Part shown: positions 44,096 through 52,656 of the stretch, piece by piece | Layout: every line of letters starts with the position of its first letter | How positions within the stretch are numbered: the stretch's first letter is position 1 | Assembly (NCBI GenBank): GCA_964412845.1 | Contig: CAYPQM010000005.1 | Coordinates: 20,305-84,304 of the forward strand | Direction: 5' to 3' | From: JAWWPY01 sp964412845 | GTDB taxonomy: Bacteria; Actinomycetota; Actinomycetes; Streptosporangiales; Streptosporangiaceae | Length of the DNA stretch: 64,000 nt | Position numbers and translations under genes: made by a program | The notes under the pieces: generated by a model | Databases searched by the model: none | The model's input: the letters and a program-made list of their open reading frames with translations, nothing else | What the model was told of the DNA's origin: nothing

Positions 44096-46243
44096 CGAGA
44101 GCTGGACCGGTTCCGCGCCGCTGGCCCGGCCATTGTCCGCGGCGCCGGGCCCGCCCGGGCTGCCCCGTCCGGGTCCGGTGGCCGGGCGGGACCGCCAGGC
44201 TCTGCGTCCCGGGCTGTTGCGGCTCAGGCCGTGCTTCTGGGCGAGGGCCTGGACCTGCTCGGTGATCTGCCGCTGGTAGGCCTTGGGGGTGTAGGCGCCC
44301 GTGCCGTAGAGCTCCCGGTAGCGGGCAACCAGTGCGGGGTGGTGTTCCGCCAGCCAGGCCAGGAACCATTCCCGGGCGCCAGGGCGCAGGTGCAGCACGA
44401 TCGGGCTGACCTGGCTGGCGCCGGCCTGCACTGCCTGCCGGACGGTCGCGTCGAGTTGCGCGGGGGAGTCGGACAGGAACGGCACGACCGGGCCCATCAG
44501 CACGCCACACGGCAGGCCCTGCTCCGTGAGCGAGGCACAGACGCCCAGCCTGCGCTGCGGGCTGGGCGTGCCTGGCTCCAGGGTCCGCCACAGGTCCTCG
44601 TCCGCGCAGCCGACCGACACGCTCAGCCCCACGTCAGTGACCTCCGCCGCCTGCACCAGCAGGTCGAGATCGCGCAGGATCATCGTCCCTTTGGTCAGGA
44701 TGGAAAACGGGTTCCGGGCGTCCACGAGCGCCTGGAGGATTCCCGGCATGAGCCGGTAGCGGCCCTCGGCCCGCTGGTAGCAGTCCACGTTGGTGCCCAT
44801 CGCGATGTGCTCGCCCGGCCATTTCCGGGCGGCGAGTTCCTTGCGGACCAACTGCGGCGCGTTGACCTTCACCACGATCTTCGAGTCAAAGTCATGCCCG
44901 GCGTCCAGGTCCAGGTAGGTATGCGTATTCCGGGCGAAGCAGTTGTGGCTCACCACCCCGTTGGCGATGAAGTCGCCGGTGCCGGTGGTGATGTCGAACA
45001 TCGGCAGGTCCAGCCCCAGGGCCTCAATCGACGCCACCCCCAGCCTGGCGTGGCCCTTGACCGCCGTGCCCGCAACCGACCGTTTACGGGTGATCGCCGG
45101 GTCAGTGGTGAGGAAGAACCGGAGTTTCTCCGGCAGCCCGCCGGTGAGCCGGATGGACGTCAGAGGCCTGGCGCGCTCCGCCGATCCGTGCTCCGGCGCG
45201 AAGGGGAAGCCCAGTTCCCGCAGGCAGGTCCGGATCCAGGTGAGCAGGACCGGATCCGTAGCTGAAATTCGCAGGATTCCGCCGTTGTAGCTGCCCGCCG
45301 CGTCGAAGATGCCGGCCAGGAAGCCCTTGCACCACTCCAGGCTGGGCGAATCCGGCCAGCCGGTGAGCCATTCGATCGCCTGCACCTGGTCGCGGCCGGA
45401 CGTACGGATCGGCTCGACGCCCCGGCCCGTGTCAGTGGCTTCCGCGAACGTGAACTCTGTGCCGCCGCCGCCGATGCCGATGCGGGCGAGGTAGCCGCGC
45501 GCCCGCTGCAGCGCCTCCGGGCCGGTCAGCGCGAGCCGGGACTGCGGCGCGAAATCCGTTGCACCATCAGCACGCCGGCCGCCCGGGGGCGCGACGCACC
45601 CGTCGCCGCGGATCATCCCGCGCAGATAGCCCCGCCGGTAGTCGGGGGAGTCCTTGGGCGGCTCCGCGAAGGCGCCCACCCCCATCAGCCTGTTGTCGCG
45701 GGCCAGATGCGGCCGCTGTGGCGGGCCAGGCTCCGCCGCGGTGACGTGCTTCCAGCCATGGTCGCTGAGGAACCGATGATCACCGCTGGTGATGAGCCGG
45801 GTGCCGTCGTCCAGCGTGATCCGGTACGCGGGCTTCACCGTCTGCCAGTGCGCGTGCACCGTGGTGAGCACATACCGGCGGTCATTGTCCCGGCGGACCG
45901 TGCCATAGACGGCATCGCCCGGCCGCAGCTCGGCCAGGGGCTTGCTGCGGCCATCGGCCATCAGGATCGGTGTCTCTCCCGCAAGGCAGTAGGCGCAGGC
46001 ATGAGAACAGCCCCGGTAGGGGTTGATGGTCCAGCGGAACGGCAGGCGGGATGCCTCGGGCACCCGGTTGATGATCGACTTGGCATGCACCTCGAAGAAC
46101 GTCATGCCACGGAAGCCCGGAGTGTCGAACGACCTGGCGACAGCGCTGCGCTCGAACAGCGCCGGCGCGACGCCGGCTGACGGCCGCCCCGCCTCCGGCC
46201 CGCCGGCTCCGCTCTCGTCGATCCGCATGCCGTCCCATCGCAT
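44087..46243 (-). CDS. Rv2578c-family radical SAM protein containing an intein
   Basis: 718 codons. The mature host protein (about 369 residues after splicing) is a radical SAM enzyme. It opens with MRWDGMRIDE, and FFEVHAKSIINRVPEASRLP leads to the cluster motif, which after splicing reads CSHACAYCFARNTHTY (Cys-x3-Cys-x2-Cys). An intein splits this motif at the third Cys. The rest of the barrel includes IVVKVNAPQLVRKELAARKW, GTNVDCYQRAEGRYRLMPGI and LTKGTMILRDLDLL. The C-terminal 45 residues are disordered. The ATG at 46243 matches the family start. The function of Rv2578c-like proteins is unknown; in this family they resemble spore-photoproduct-lyase-like SAM enzymes. The gene diverges from the DUF3040 gene. 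Confidence 0.93.
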   Translation of the reverse strand: MRWDGMRIDESGAGGPEAGRPSAGVAPALFERSAVARSFDTPGFRGMTFFEVHAKSIINRVPEASRLPFRWTINPYRGCSHACAYCLAGETPILMADGRSKPLAELRPGDAVYGTVRRDNDRRYVLTTVHAHWQTVKPAYRITLDDGTRLITSGDHRFLSDHGWKHVTAAEPGPPQRPHLARDNRLMGVGAFAEPPKDSPDYRRGYLRGMIRGDGCVAPPGGRRADGATDFAPQSRLALTGPEALQRARGYLARIGIGGGGTEFTFAEATDTGRGVEPIRTSGRDQVQAIEWLTGWPDSPSLEWCKGFLAGIFDAAGSYNGGILRISATDPVLLTWIRTCLRELGFPFAPEHGSAERARPLTSIRLTGGLPEKLRFFLTTDPAITRKRSVAGTAVKGHARLGVASIEALGLDLPMFDITTGTGDFIANGVVSHNCFARNTHTYLDLDAGHDFDSKIVVKVNAPQLVRKELAARKWPGEHIAMGTNVDCYQRAEGRYRLMPGILQALVDARNPFSILTKGTMILRDLDLLVQAAEVTDVGLSVSVGCADEDLWRTLEPGTPSPQRRLGVCASLTEQGLPCGVLMGPVVPFLSDSPAQLDATVRQAVQAGASQVSPIVLHLRPGAREWFLAWLAEHHPALVARYRELYGTGAYTPKAYQRQITEQVQALAQKHGLSRNSPGRRAWRSRPATGPGRGSPGGPGAADNGRASGAEPVQLSLL
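44942..45988 (-). mobile_element. LAGLIDADG intein inserted at the 4Fe-4S cysteine
   Basis: Residues 86-434 of the precursor (349 residues). Block A starts at Cys1 (CLAGETPILMADGRSKPL), block B has SGDHRFLSDHGW with its His (about 155), and the C-terminal blocks are FDITTGTGDFIANG and VVSHN, with His433-Asn434 followed by Cys435 (+1). Two LAGLIDADG helices are visible, GYLRGMIRGDG (205-215) and GFLAGIFDAAGSYNG (307-321), each with its acidic residue. So both splicing and homing functions look intact. Splicing joins CSHACAY to CFARNTH. Inteins at this site occur in other Rv2578c relatives. Confidence 0.95.
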
Positions 46244-46286
46244 GGGGCGACTGTAGAACTATCATTCGATAAAGGCAATCACCTGT

Positions 46287-46300
46287 TCGAAAGTGTTCGA
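46287..46300. promoter_or_regulatory. Palindrome in the divergent promoter region
   Basis: TCGAA-AGTG-TTCGA between the radical SAM gene and the DUF3040 gene. The arms resemble half-sites of the mycobacterial SOS box but the spacing is 2 nt too short for LexA. It may be an operator for another regulator. Confidence 0.35.
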
Positions 46301-46430
46301 TCGATCGCGGCTTGCTGGCCGGCCCGCTGCGGCAGAAACCCGGCAGGCGCCGGGCGAACCGTAGCTAACGATCTTGCAGCGGGGGATAGTAAGAGGAGTT
46401 GCCACCGGCCTGGCAGGTGGAGGTGATGCC

Positions 46431-46853
46431 ATGGCGCTTTCCATGGATGAGCAGCGCATCCTGGATGAGATCGAGCGCGGGCTCGCCAACGCCGATCCGC
46501 TGCTCGCTGCCCGCCTGTCATCCTTCGGCTTCCAGCGTACGGCGCTGAGGCTGCGGACGCGGCGCACCCGGGTCGCGGTGTCCTTCATCACCCTGGTGGT
46601 TGTCGCGGCTCTGTCACTCGTGGTGTATGCCGTGCTGCCGTTCCGCAGCGTGGTGGACAGGCACGCGACAGGTCGTTCTTCGCCGCCCGGGCAGCCAGCG
46701 CTGACCGTCCCGAGCCATCCCTCCGGCAGTCACTCCGCGTCCGCGCCCGCGCCCGCCACTCGTGTCGCGAACCGGTCAGCCCCGCCATCGGCGGTCCCCG
46801 CGTCCTCCGCGACGGTGGCCCGCCCGAGTTCGTCAGCGGCCCGGGCCCAGTAA
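46431..46853 (+). CDS. DUF3040 family membrane protein
   Basis: A 140-residue protein. The N-terminal MALSMDEQRILDEIERGLANADP and LLAARLSSFG are the DUF3040 signature. A basic stretch (LRLRTRRTR) and one long hydrophobic segment (VAVSFITLVVVAALSLVVYAVLPF, about 49-72) follow. The remaining 65 residues are Ser/Pro/Ala-rich and probably extracytoplasmic. The ATG has GGTGGAGGTG upstream. DUF3040 proteins are small actinobacterial membrane proteins of unknown function, often close to cell-division genes; no such context is present here. Confidence 0.85.
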   Translation: MALSMDEQRILDEIERGLANADPLLAARLSSFGFQRTALRLRTRRTRVAVSFITLVVVAALSLVVYAVLPFRSVVDRHATGRSSPPGQPALTVPSHPSGSHSASAPAPATRVANRSAPPSAVPASSATVARPSSSAARAQ

Positions 46854-46864
46854 CGCTCCCGCGG

Positions 46865-47368
46865 TCAGTACTCGCGCCAGAGCTGCAGCAGGTACTGCTC
46901 AAGTCCCTCCAGGTTCTTGCGCGCCTGCTGGAACTCATCGCTCAGCGGGTCGACACCGCGCTCGAACATCTCGTCGTAGAGGCGCATGACCTCGCGGCGG
47001 TTGCGCGCGTAGACGCGGACCACGTAGTCACCCACGCCGCCGGCCAGCCGCAGGTTCTCCACCGCGCGGCCGGCGGACCCCATGTCCACGCTGAGCTGAC
47101 CGCGGAGGTAGACCGTCCCCTTGGCCTCGTCCTCCCACTCGTCACCGAACGCCGGTGGCGCGGTATCCCACTCCTCGACGGTGAGCCGGACACCGATGTG
47201 CTCCTGCAGGCTGCCCACCCACACCTGCTCACGGTTCACGCTGACAAGCGTGCCGACGGGCGCCAAGGGGCCACCCGGCGCATCCGGGTCCACTTTTGAG
47301 TCATGCACCCGGAACATCCTTCGGTCCGGGAAGACAGGCATTTCCAGCCGGACCAGCCTTCGGCTCAC
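46865..47368 (-). CDS. Conserved hypothetical protein
   Basis: A 167-residue soluble protein without a domain I can name. It is acidic, with central VGTLVSVNREQVWVGSLQEHIGVRLTVEEWD and KGTVYLRGQLSVDMG segments of predicted beta strand. The C-terminus is helical (MRLYDEMFERGVDPLSDEFQ and QARKNLEGLEQYLLQLWREY). Codon bias and ATG with an in-phase ribosome binding site support a real gene. It converges on the DUF3040 gene with an 11-bp gap. Confidence 0.7.
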   Translation of the reverse strand: MSRRLVRLEMPVFPDRRMFRVHDSKVDPDAPGGPLAPVGTLVSVNREQVWVGSLQEHIGVRLTVEEWDTAPPAFGDEWEDEAKGTVYLRGQLSVDMGSAGRAVENLRLAGGVGDYVVRVYARNRREVMRLYDEMFERGVDPLSDEFQQARKNLEGLEQYLLQLWREY

Positions 47369-47613
47369 ATGTCCCCCTCAGCCCACGACGCATATGTGAC
47401 CACTAGCATGCTCCGTAGCGAAGCCTCACAGGCCAGCAATCAGCGACAAAGTGCCATGTGACTGTTGGTTCCGGCTTGGTTATCGTACGGGCAGCGGCAA
47501 CCTGGGGCCGTCACCGGCCTGGCTGATTCCCTGTCCGGCCGGGTCCCCGGCTGATCGCACGGGGGCCGGCCGGGCCGGCGCCGACGGGGACAGGGACATG
47601 GAAGGAGCTTCTC

Positions 47614-48582
47614 GTGCCGGACGACCTGGCCGGGATCCGCCATCGTCAGATCGATGCCCGCGGGCTGAGCATGCACATTGCCGAAGCGGGCGCCGGGCCG
47701 CTGGTGCTGCTGCTGCACGGCTTCCCGGAGTGCTGGTATTCGTGGCGTCATCAGCTGGCCGCGCTCGCTGCGGTGGGATATCACGCGGTGGCCCCCGATC
47801 AGCGCGGATACTGCCGGACGGATCACCCAGCGGCGGTCGGGGCGTACAGCCTGCTGCACCTGACCGGCGATGTGATTGCCCTGATGGACGCGCTGGGCGA
47901 GGAGTCGGCTGTCGTCGCGGGCCACGACTGGGGGGCACCCGTGGCCTGGCACGCGGCCCTGCTGCGGCCCGACCGGGTGCGGGGCGTGATCGGGCTGAGC
48001 GTGCCGTACCGGCCGCGGGGGAGCAGGCCGCCGCTGGCGGCGATGCGCAGCCTGCTGGGCGACGGCTTTTACATGGTCTACTTCCAGGAGCCAGGGCGAG
48101 CCGACGGGGAACTGGCCCGGGACATTCCGGACACCTTCCGCAGGGTGCTTTATGCCGCCTCGGGCTCAGCCCCGGCGCTGATGCCGGTTATCCCGCCCGG
48201 CCGCGGTTTCCTGGATGTCTGCCCCGACCCCGCTGTGCTGCCCGGCTGGCTGACCGAGGCCGACATCGGCGTGTACGCCGCGGAATTCACCGGTGCGGGA
48301 TTCACCGGCCCGCTGAACTGGTACCGCAATCTGGACCGGAACTGGGAGCTGACCGCCCCGTGGCACCATGCACCGGTGACGGTGCCTGCGCTGTTCGTCG
48401 CGGGGGAGCGCGATTTCGTCATCAGCCGGCTCGGGTCCGGGGACCTGGCCTCCCAGCTGCGGGAGACTGTCCCGCGGTTGCGCGACGCCATCCTGCTTCC
48501 CGGCTGCGGTCACTGGACCCAGCAGGAGAGGCCGGCAGAGGTCAGCGGGGCCATGATCGAGTTCCTCAGCGCGCTCGGCTGA
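47614..48582 (+). CDS. Epoxide hydrolase-like alpha/beta hydrolase
   Basis: A 322-residue enzyme. HGFPECWYSWRHQL is the oxyanion and epoxide-hydrolase motif (HGxP), and GHDWGAPVAWHAAL carries the nucleophilic Asp of the GHDWG elbow (about residue 107). The acid is probably in AGERDFVIS, and the base His in GCGHWTQQERPAEV. The cap domain lies between, with FTGPLNWYRNLDRNWE, where the Tyr residues would activate the epoxide. The GTG start has AAGGAGC upstream. EphA-like enzymes convert epoxides to diols; the natural substrate is unknown. A 245-nt upstream gap holds its promoter. Confidence 0.9.
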   Translation: MPDDLAGIRHRQIDARGLSMHIAEAGAGPLVLLLHGFPECWYSWRHQLAALAAVGYHAVAPDQRGYCRTDHPAAVGAYSLLHLTGDVIALMDALGEESAVVAGHDWGAPVAWHAALLRPDRVRGVIGLSVPYRPRGSRPPLAAMRSLLGDGFYMVYFQEPGRADGELARDIPDTFRRVLYAASGSAPALMPVIPPGRGFLDVCPDPAVLPGWLTEADIGVYAAEFTGAGFTGPLNWYRNLDRNWELTAPWHHAPVTVPALFVAGERDFVISRLGSGDLASQLRETVPRLRDAILLPGCGHWTQQERPAEVSGAMIEFLSALG

Positions 48583-48620
48583 GGGCCGGCCCGGCCCCGG
48601 CCGGCTGGGGCCGGCCCAGG

Positions 48621-49364
48621 TCACAGGAAGCGGGCCCGCACCTCGGCCCAGAGCGCCGCGTAGCATTGCGCCGCCCGGCTGCGCGGTGCGAACACGGTGA
48701 CCGGGGCGCGTTCCACGGCCATCCGCTCGATCAGGGACAACGCGGGGATCACCGTGCTGGCGACGTCGGCACGCTCCTTCGGCAGCCGCTCGGCGATCTC
48801 CATGTGCAGCCGCTTGCGGCGATCGATCATGGAGAAGAAGGCCAGCACATCCGGGCGGTGCCCGTCGAAGCCGGCGATGAACTCGGTGAGCTGATCCAGG
48901 GTGCGCACCGACAGGGTGGTCGGGATGAGCGGGACCAGCAGGGTGTCGGCGGCGTGCAGCACGCTCTCGGACAGCAGCGAGATGCTCGGCGGGCAGTCGA
49001 GGAAGATCACGTCGTACTCGGCGGCGAGCGGCCCGAGCAGCTGGGCCAGCCTGCGGGTGGGCTTCTTGGTGGCATCCAGCATCAGGTCAAGGTTGCGGTA
49101 GGTGAAGTCGGCGGGAAGCAGATCCAGGTTCTCGAAATCAGTTCCCTTGATCGCTTCTTCCATCTCCCGGCTGCCCTTGATGAGGGCCTTGCCGCCGCCC
49201 TTGACCCTCGGCCGGATGCGGAACACGAAGCTCGCGGCCCCCTGCGGGTCGAGATCCCAGAGCAGGACCCGCAGGCCGTCGCAGGCCGCCAGATGGCTCA
49301 GGCTCACCGCGGTGGACGTCTTGCCCACCCCGCCCTTGATGTTGTAGGTGGCGAAGATCTTCAT
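48621..49364 (-). CDS. ParA-family ATPase paired with the CHAD protein
   Basis: A 247-residue P-loop ATPase. The deviant Walker A motif is KGGVGKTSTAVSLSHLA, with the signature Lys (residues 10-15), switch I/Walker A' is LLWDLDPQGAASFVF, and Walker B is YDVIFLDCPPSISLLSE. The C-terminal half, LFVPLIPTTLSVRTLDQL in form, is of the ParA/Soj type. It is short and has no N-terminal DNA-binding helix-turn-helix, as in chromosomal or cargo-positioning ParAs. The ATG is overlapped by the stop of the upstream CHAD gene (4 bp). No parB or parS is nearby, so a plasmid role is unlikely. Positioning of a CHAD-bound cargo is inference. Confidence 0.92.
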   Translation of the reverse strand: MKIFATYNIKGGVGKTSTAVSLSHLAACDGLRVLLWDLDPQGAASFVFRIRPRVKGGGKALIKGSREMEEAIKGTDFENLDLLPADFTYRNLDLMLDATKKPTRRLAQLLGPLAAEYDVIFLDCPPSISLLSESVLHAADTLLVPLIPTTLSVRTLDQLTEFIAGFDGHRPDVLAFFSMIDRRKRLHMEIAERLPKERADVASTVIPALSLIERMAVERAPVTVFAPRSRAAQCYAALWAEVRARFL

Positions 49365-50923
49365 GGGGTAGCGCCGGTGGCGAGGGTGCGGAACCGCTGC
49401 TCATTCTGAGCGCTGGCGAAATCTTCGAACCGCCCGGCGAACTGGCTGCGGGCCTGCAGTTCCCGCAGGCCGACCTGCGCGGCGAGTTCGCCCATCGCGA
49501 GCAGGGCCGTGGCGGGCACATCCCGGTCACTCATCATCTGCGCGGCGAACATCCTGATCTCGTGCTGCTGGACCTGGCAATCCTGGAACTCCCCGAGGCA
49601 GTCCTGCAAGCCTTTCAGTTCCTTGACCGCCCGCCGGTGCGTGGCCGGATCGTGCAAAGACGCGAAGGACTCCAGCAGGTAGCGTAGCTCTTTGCAGCGC
49701 TTCCGCAGGTCGTGCAGGCTCTCGGGCGGGGAACTGGTGGTGATGGCGCGGCCCTGCCGCAGCACCCGCCGGTGCGTGCGGCGGATACGTTCCGCGGCCA
49801 GTTCCGCGGCGGAGGGCCCCTGCGCAGTCGCGGCCAGGCCTTCCAACGCGGCCCGCCACTCACCGATCAGGCGGCTGAAGCGCTGCGAGCGGAGTCCCCG
49901 GACCAGCCGCCGCCGCTCCGCCGCGCGGCTGCGGGTCAGGTGGGCATGGAAGGGCCGCAGTTCTTCCGGCGTGGCCGCGACCAGCGCGGCCGCCATGTCC
50001 GCGTACTTCAGCAGGTACACGTCGAGGTCCCTGGTGGGCGTGGTCAGATCGCCCAGCCACTTGAACTCCGGGCGGAACTTCTGGGCGAGCTCAGCAGGCA
50101 GGACACCACCCACCAGCTTGAGCACGGACCGGGTGCGGCGGACCGCGACCCGCAGGTCGTGCAGGAACTCAGTGTCCACACCGCGGATGGTGCCCGCCAC
50201 GTTGGCCTCAAGGGTGCCGAGCGCGTGCAGCAGTATCGCGGTGACCGCCGCACGGGCGGGCGTGGCCGCGGTCAGCCGCACATCGAACCGGCCGGTGTAG
50301 TCGCCGCGGCGCCGGCCCGCTGCGGCCAGCGCGGCGTCCAGCAGGGGGAGGGGTTCCGGGGTGACACCTGGGGTGCCCGCCAGAAGCTGGACCACCCGCT
50401 CGGCCTGGGCCTGGTAGCCGCGGACAGCGGTCACTCTGAGCCGCGTGGGCAGGTCCGCGGTCACCGGGTAGCTCACCGACAGGACATCCAGGGTGACCCA
50501 GGCGACCGTCTTGTCGTCGGCGTTGAGCACCCGCAGGTTACGCACCGCGCTCACGCCGCGAATGACCGGCAGCAGGGCCCGCACTCCGGTGACCGGGCGC
50601 AGCCGCGCGCGCACCAGTCCGTCGGGCAGCGCGCCGGCCAGGGCAGGCCAGGTCACCCGGCCCGGCCGCGCGACGAGCCGCTCGCCGTCCGGGCCGGTCA
50701 GCGCGAGTTCGCCAGGCCCGGCGCCGGTGATGTGCTCCAGCGTGAGGCCGGCCGCGTGCAGCCGCCAGTCGAAGGTATCCAGCCAGGCCCGGCGCACCGT
50801 GCCTGGCCTGCCGCCCGGCATCCACGAGAAGCGAGGCGCCAGCGCTTTCAGCACGTCCTCATCCGCTGGCTGGTCATCATCGTGGCCAGCCAGCACAAAT
50901 TCGCATGAATACGCCTGCACCAC
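49361..50923 (-). CDS. CYTH-like/CHAD domain protein
   Basis: A 520-residue protein. The N-terminal 200 residues resemble the CYTH (triphosphate tunnel) fold: AWLDTFDWRLHAAGLTLEHI matches its DTxxxxLxxxGxxL segment. The catalytic ExExK motif on the first strand is missing (YSCEFVLAG). From about 215 to 500 is a CHAD domain, a helical module with conserved basic and His residues, visible in FLHDLRVAVRRTRSVLKLVGG, LGDLTTPTRDLDVYL and LHDLRKRCKELRYLLESFASL. CHAD domains bind inorganic polyphosphate and locate to polyphosphate granules in other bacteria. The start is GTG (50923 or 50920). It overlaps the parA-like gene. Confidence 0.9.
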   Translation of the reverse strand: MVQAYSCEFVLAGHDDDQPADEDVLKALAPRFSWMPGGRPGTVRRAWLDTFDWRLHAAGLTLEHITGAGPGELALTGPDGERLVARPGRVTWPALAGALPDGLVRARLRPVTGVRALLPVIRGVSAVRNLRVLNADDKTVAWVTLDVLSVSYPVTADLPTRLRVTAVRGYQAQAERVVQLLAGTPGVTPEPLPLLDAALAAAGRRRGDYTGRFDVRLTAATPARAAVTAILLHALGTLEANVAGTIRGVDTEFLHDLRVAVRRTRSVLKLVGGVLPAELAQKFRPEFKWLGDLTTPTRDLDVYLLKYADMAAALVAATPEELRPFHAHLTRSRAAERRRLVRGLRSQRFSRLIGEWRAALEGLAATAQGPSAAELAAERIRRTHRRVLRQGRAITTSSPPESLHDLRKRCKELRYLLESFASLHDPATHRRAVKELKGLQDCLGEFQDCQVQQHEIRMFAAQMMSDRDVPATALLAMGELAAQVGLRELQARSQFAGRFEDFASAQNEQRFRTLATGATP

Positions 50924-51297
50924 GAAAGCCCGCCTTGGTCACCGGGACGAGGACATGACGATGACGGGCAACAAGGCTGCCCAGCATTCCGCAACAATCA
51001 GTTTAGCCGGGATCTGGCCGGAGGATCTGAGCGCACTGGGCAGAACGTGCCTGGTGCGGTGGCCTGGGTGGCCCGGCTGGCGCCGCTCTTGCGGCCACCG
51101 CGACTCCGGTCCTGGTCACTGCCATGCGGGCCCGGGTAATGACCGGCGGCGCAGTCACCGGAATGTGTTCAAAAATTAAGGTGGCGGCTGATGGTCAGCG
51201 CGGAGCTGCTCACCGACGCATGGCGGCGCAAGGCGCCCGCACGCCTGGAGCGCGCCCTGGATGAGGGCGGCCGCGGCGGTGGCACGCCCTAACGGTG
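50924..51297. other. Intergenic region, mostly non-coding
   Basis: The promoter region of the CHAD-ParA operon is at its left end. The right end contains a 33-codon open frame, 51191-51292 (starts MVSAELLTDAWRRKAPARLE), preceded by a weak GGTGGC. It could be a tiny protein or the leftover end of a lost gene. I see no other feature. Confidence 0.4.
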
Positions 51298-51750
51298 TTA
51301 CGGCCCGGTGACGTTGGCCGCCCCGCCGGATCGCTCAGCAGGCCGCGGCCGGGGGTGGGCGGCTCCGGGACGGCCCGGCTGATGCTCCCGGGGGCCGGTG
51401 CCCTCGTGGCCATGCCTGGCCTCCCGGGTGGGTTTCACGTCGTGGCCCGGCCTGGCCTCGTTGCTGGCCTCGGCCTCGCTCGCGGGGTCAGTGTCCGGCG
51501 GCTGCTTGGTCACGCCGGGCAGCGCCAGCGGTGGCCAGTTGATCGCCGGGATGACCGAGGTGAGCGCGGCGCCCGCCGCCTCGGATCTCTTCCTCCGTCC
51601 CTGCTGGACCTCGGTTCTGGCCGCGGCGGCGTCCAGCCGGTCGCTCATGGCGCGGTACCGGCGAACCCGGGCACATGCCTTGATGGCGCGGTCGGTGATG
51701 TACAGCAGGATCACCGCGGCGAGTACGGCCGAAATGAGCAGGAAGGGCAT
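51298..51750 (-). CDS. Small single-pass membrane protein
   Basis: A 150-residue protein of unknown family. MPFLLISAVLAAVILLYITD is an N-terminal membrane helix, followed by a basic helix (RAIKACARVRRYRAMSDRLD) and QQGRRKRSEAAG. The last 65 residues are disordered, rich in Pro, Arg, His and Gly. Probably anchored with the tail in the cytoplasm. A GGCGGAATTCC region precedes the ATG. It lies 60 nt downstream of the transglutaminase gene and could be co-transcribed with it. Confidence 0.6.
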   Translation of the reverse strand: MPFLLISAVLAAVILLYITDRAIKACARVRRYRAMSDRLDAAAARTEVQQGRRKRSEAAGAALTSVIPAINWPPLALPGVTKQPPDTDPASEAEASNEARPGHDVKPTREARHGHEGTGPREHQPGRPGAAHPRPRPAERSGGAANVTGP

Positions 51751-51810
51751 GGAATTCCGCCGCTCACGGGAGTGGGATCAGGGACGGTTCCACAGTACGC
51801 GAGCATGCCG

Positions 51811-52653
51811 TCATGCCCGGCGGGTGACCTCCACGGTCACATCCATGGTGCTGCTGGGCGCGCCATGGTAGATGCCCTTGAGCGGTGGCACGTCAGCGTA
51901 GTCCCGTCCCCTGGCCACCACCACATGGCACACCCCGACCGGGGCCTGGTTGGTCGGGTCCACGGCGACCCATTCCCCGGTCCAGTACTCGACCCACGCG
52001 TGGCTCTGCCCGGCGACTGTGTCCCCCAGGTCAGCCTCGGGGTATGGGTGCAGGTACCCGGAGACGTAGCGGGCAGGCAGGCCCACCTTCCGCAGCAAGG
52101 CCACGGTGAGGTGGGCGATGTCCTGGCAGACGCCCTGACCCTTGTCCCACGCCTCCTGGGCACTGGTCTGCACCCCGGTCGCCCCGGGCACGTATGCGAC
52201 CCGGTCCCGGACCAGGGCGGCGATGTCGGCGGCGGCCTCCAGCGGATCCGCGTCGGCCGTGCGCTGCCTGGCCGTGGCGGCCAGCGCCGGATCGACCGTA
52301 GTGCGCGGGGTGGGCCACAAGTACTCCGCCTGGCGCCCGCCTGCGGCGACCTCCCGGAGCTGGGCCCAGGTGAGCGGGGTGGACGGCTCGGGCGCCAGGC
52401 CCGTCTCGACCACGCAGCGGGCGGTCACGGACAGCTCGTTGTGCGGCGCCTGGATATCGAACGAGTTGACCAGCGTTCCCCAGTAGTCGAGGTAGGGCCA
52501 GACCGGCGTTCCCGTCCCGGTCCACATCCGGGTCTCCAGCGCCGTCTGGGTAGGCAGCGTGACCGGGGTCATCCGGGCCTCGTTGTAGGAAGCGCGGGCC
52601 GTTCCCTCGTAATACACCCGGGTCGTGTGCACGATTTCCAGTCGCCAGCCCAC
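51811..52653 (-). CDS. Transglutaminase-like protein of the ATP-grasp/alpha-E operon
   Basis: A 280-residue protein. The N-terminal beta domain (LEIVHTTRVYYEGTARASYNEARM) is typical of this transglutaminase subgroup. The catalytic triad is present: Cys in GQGVCQDIAHLTVALLR (about 176), His in GQSHAWVEYW and Asp in VAVDPTNQAP. The GTG at 52653 is chosen for its spacing from GGAGGG; a TTG one codon earlier is possible. It is the last gene of a three-gene operon. Proteins of this group probably act as peptidases or amide-bond ligases on a small peptide made by the ATP-grasp partner, as proposed from comparative genomics. Confidence 0.92.
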   Translation of the reverse strand: MGWRLEIVHTTRVYYEGTARASYNEARMTPVTLPTQTALETRMWTGTGTPVWPYLDYWGTLVNSFDIQAPHNELSVTARCVVETGLAPEPSTPLTWAQLREVAAGGRQAEYLWPTPRTTVDPALAATARQRTADADPLEAAADIAALVRDRVAYVPGATGVQTSAQEAWDKGQGVCQDIAHLTVALLRKVGLPARYVSGYLHPYPEADLGDTVAGQSHAWVEYWTGEWVAVDPTNQAPVGVCHVVVARGRDYADVPPLKGIYHGAPSSTMDVTVEVTRRA

Positions 52654-52656
52654 CAA

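Noticed and set aside
46287..46300. LexA box between the radical SAM and DUF3040 genes
   Set aside because: The half-sites match but the spacing is 4 nt between TCGAA and TTCGA instead of 6, so it does not fit the GAAC-N4-GTTC core.
48621..50923. Plasmid-type partition system
   Set aside because: No ParB, no parS-like repeats, no replication gene. The partner is a CHAD protein and the neighbours are chromosomal genes.
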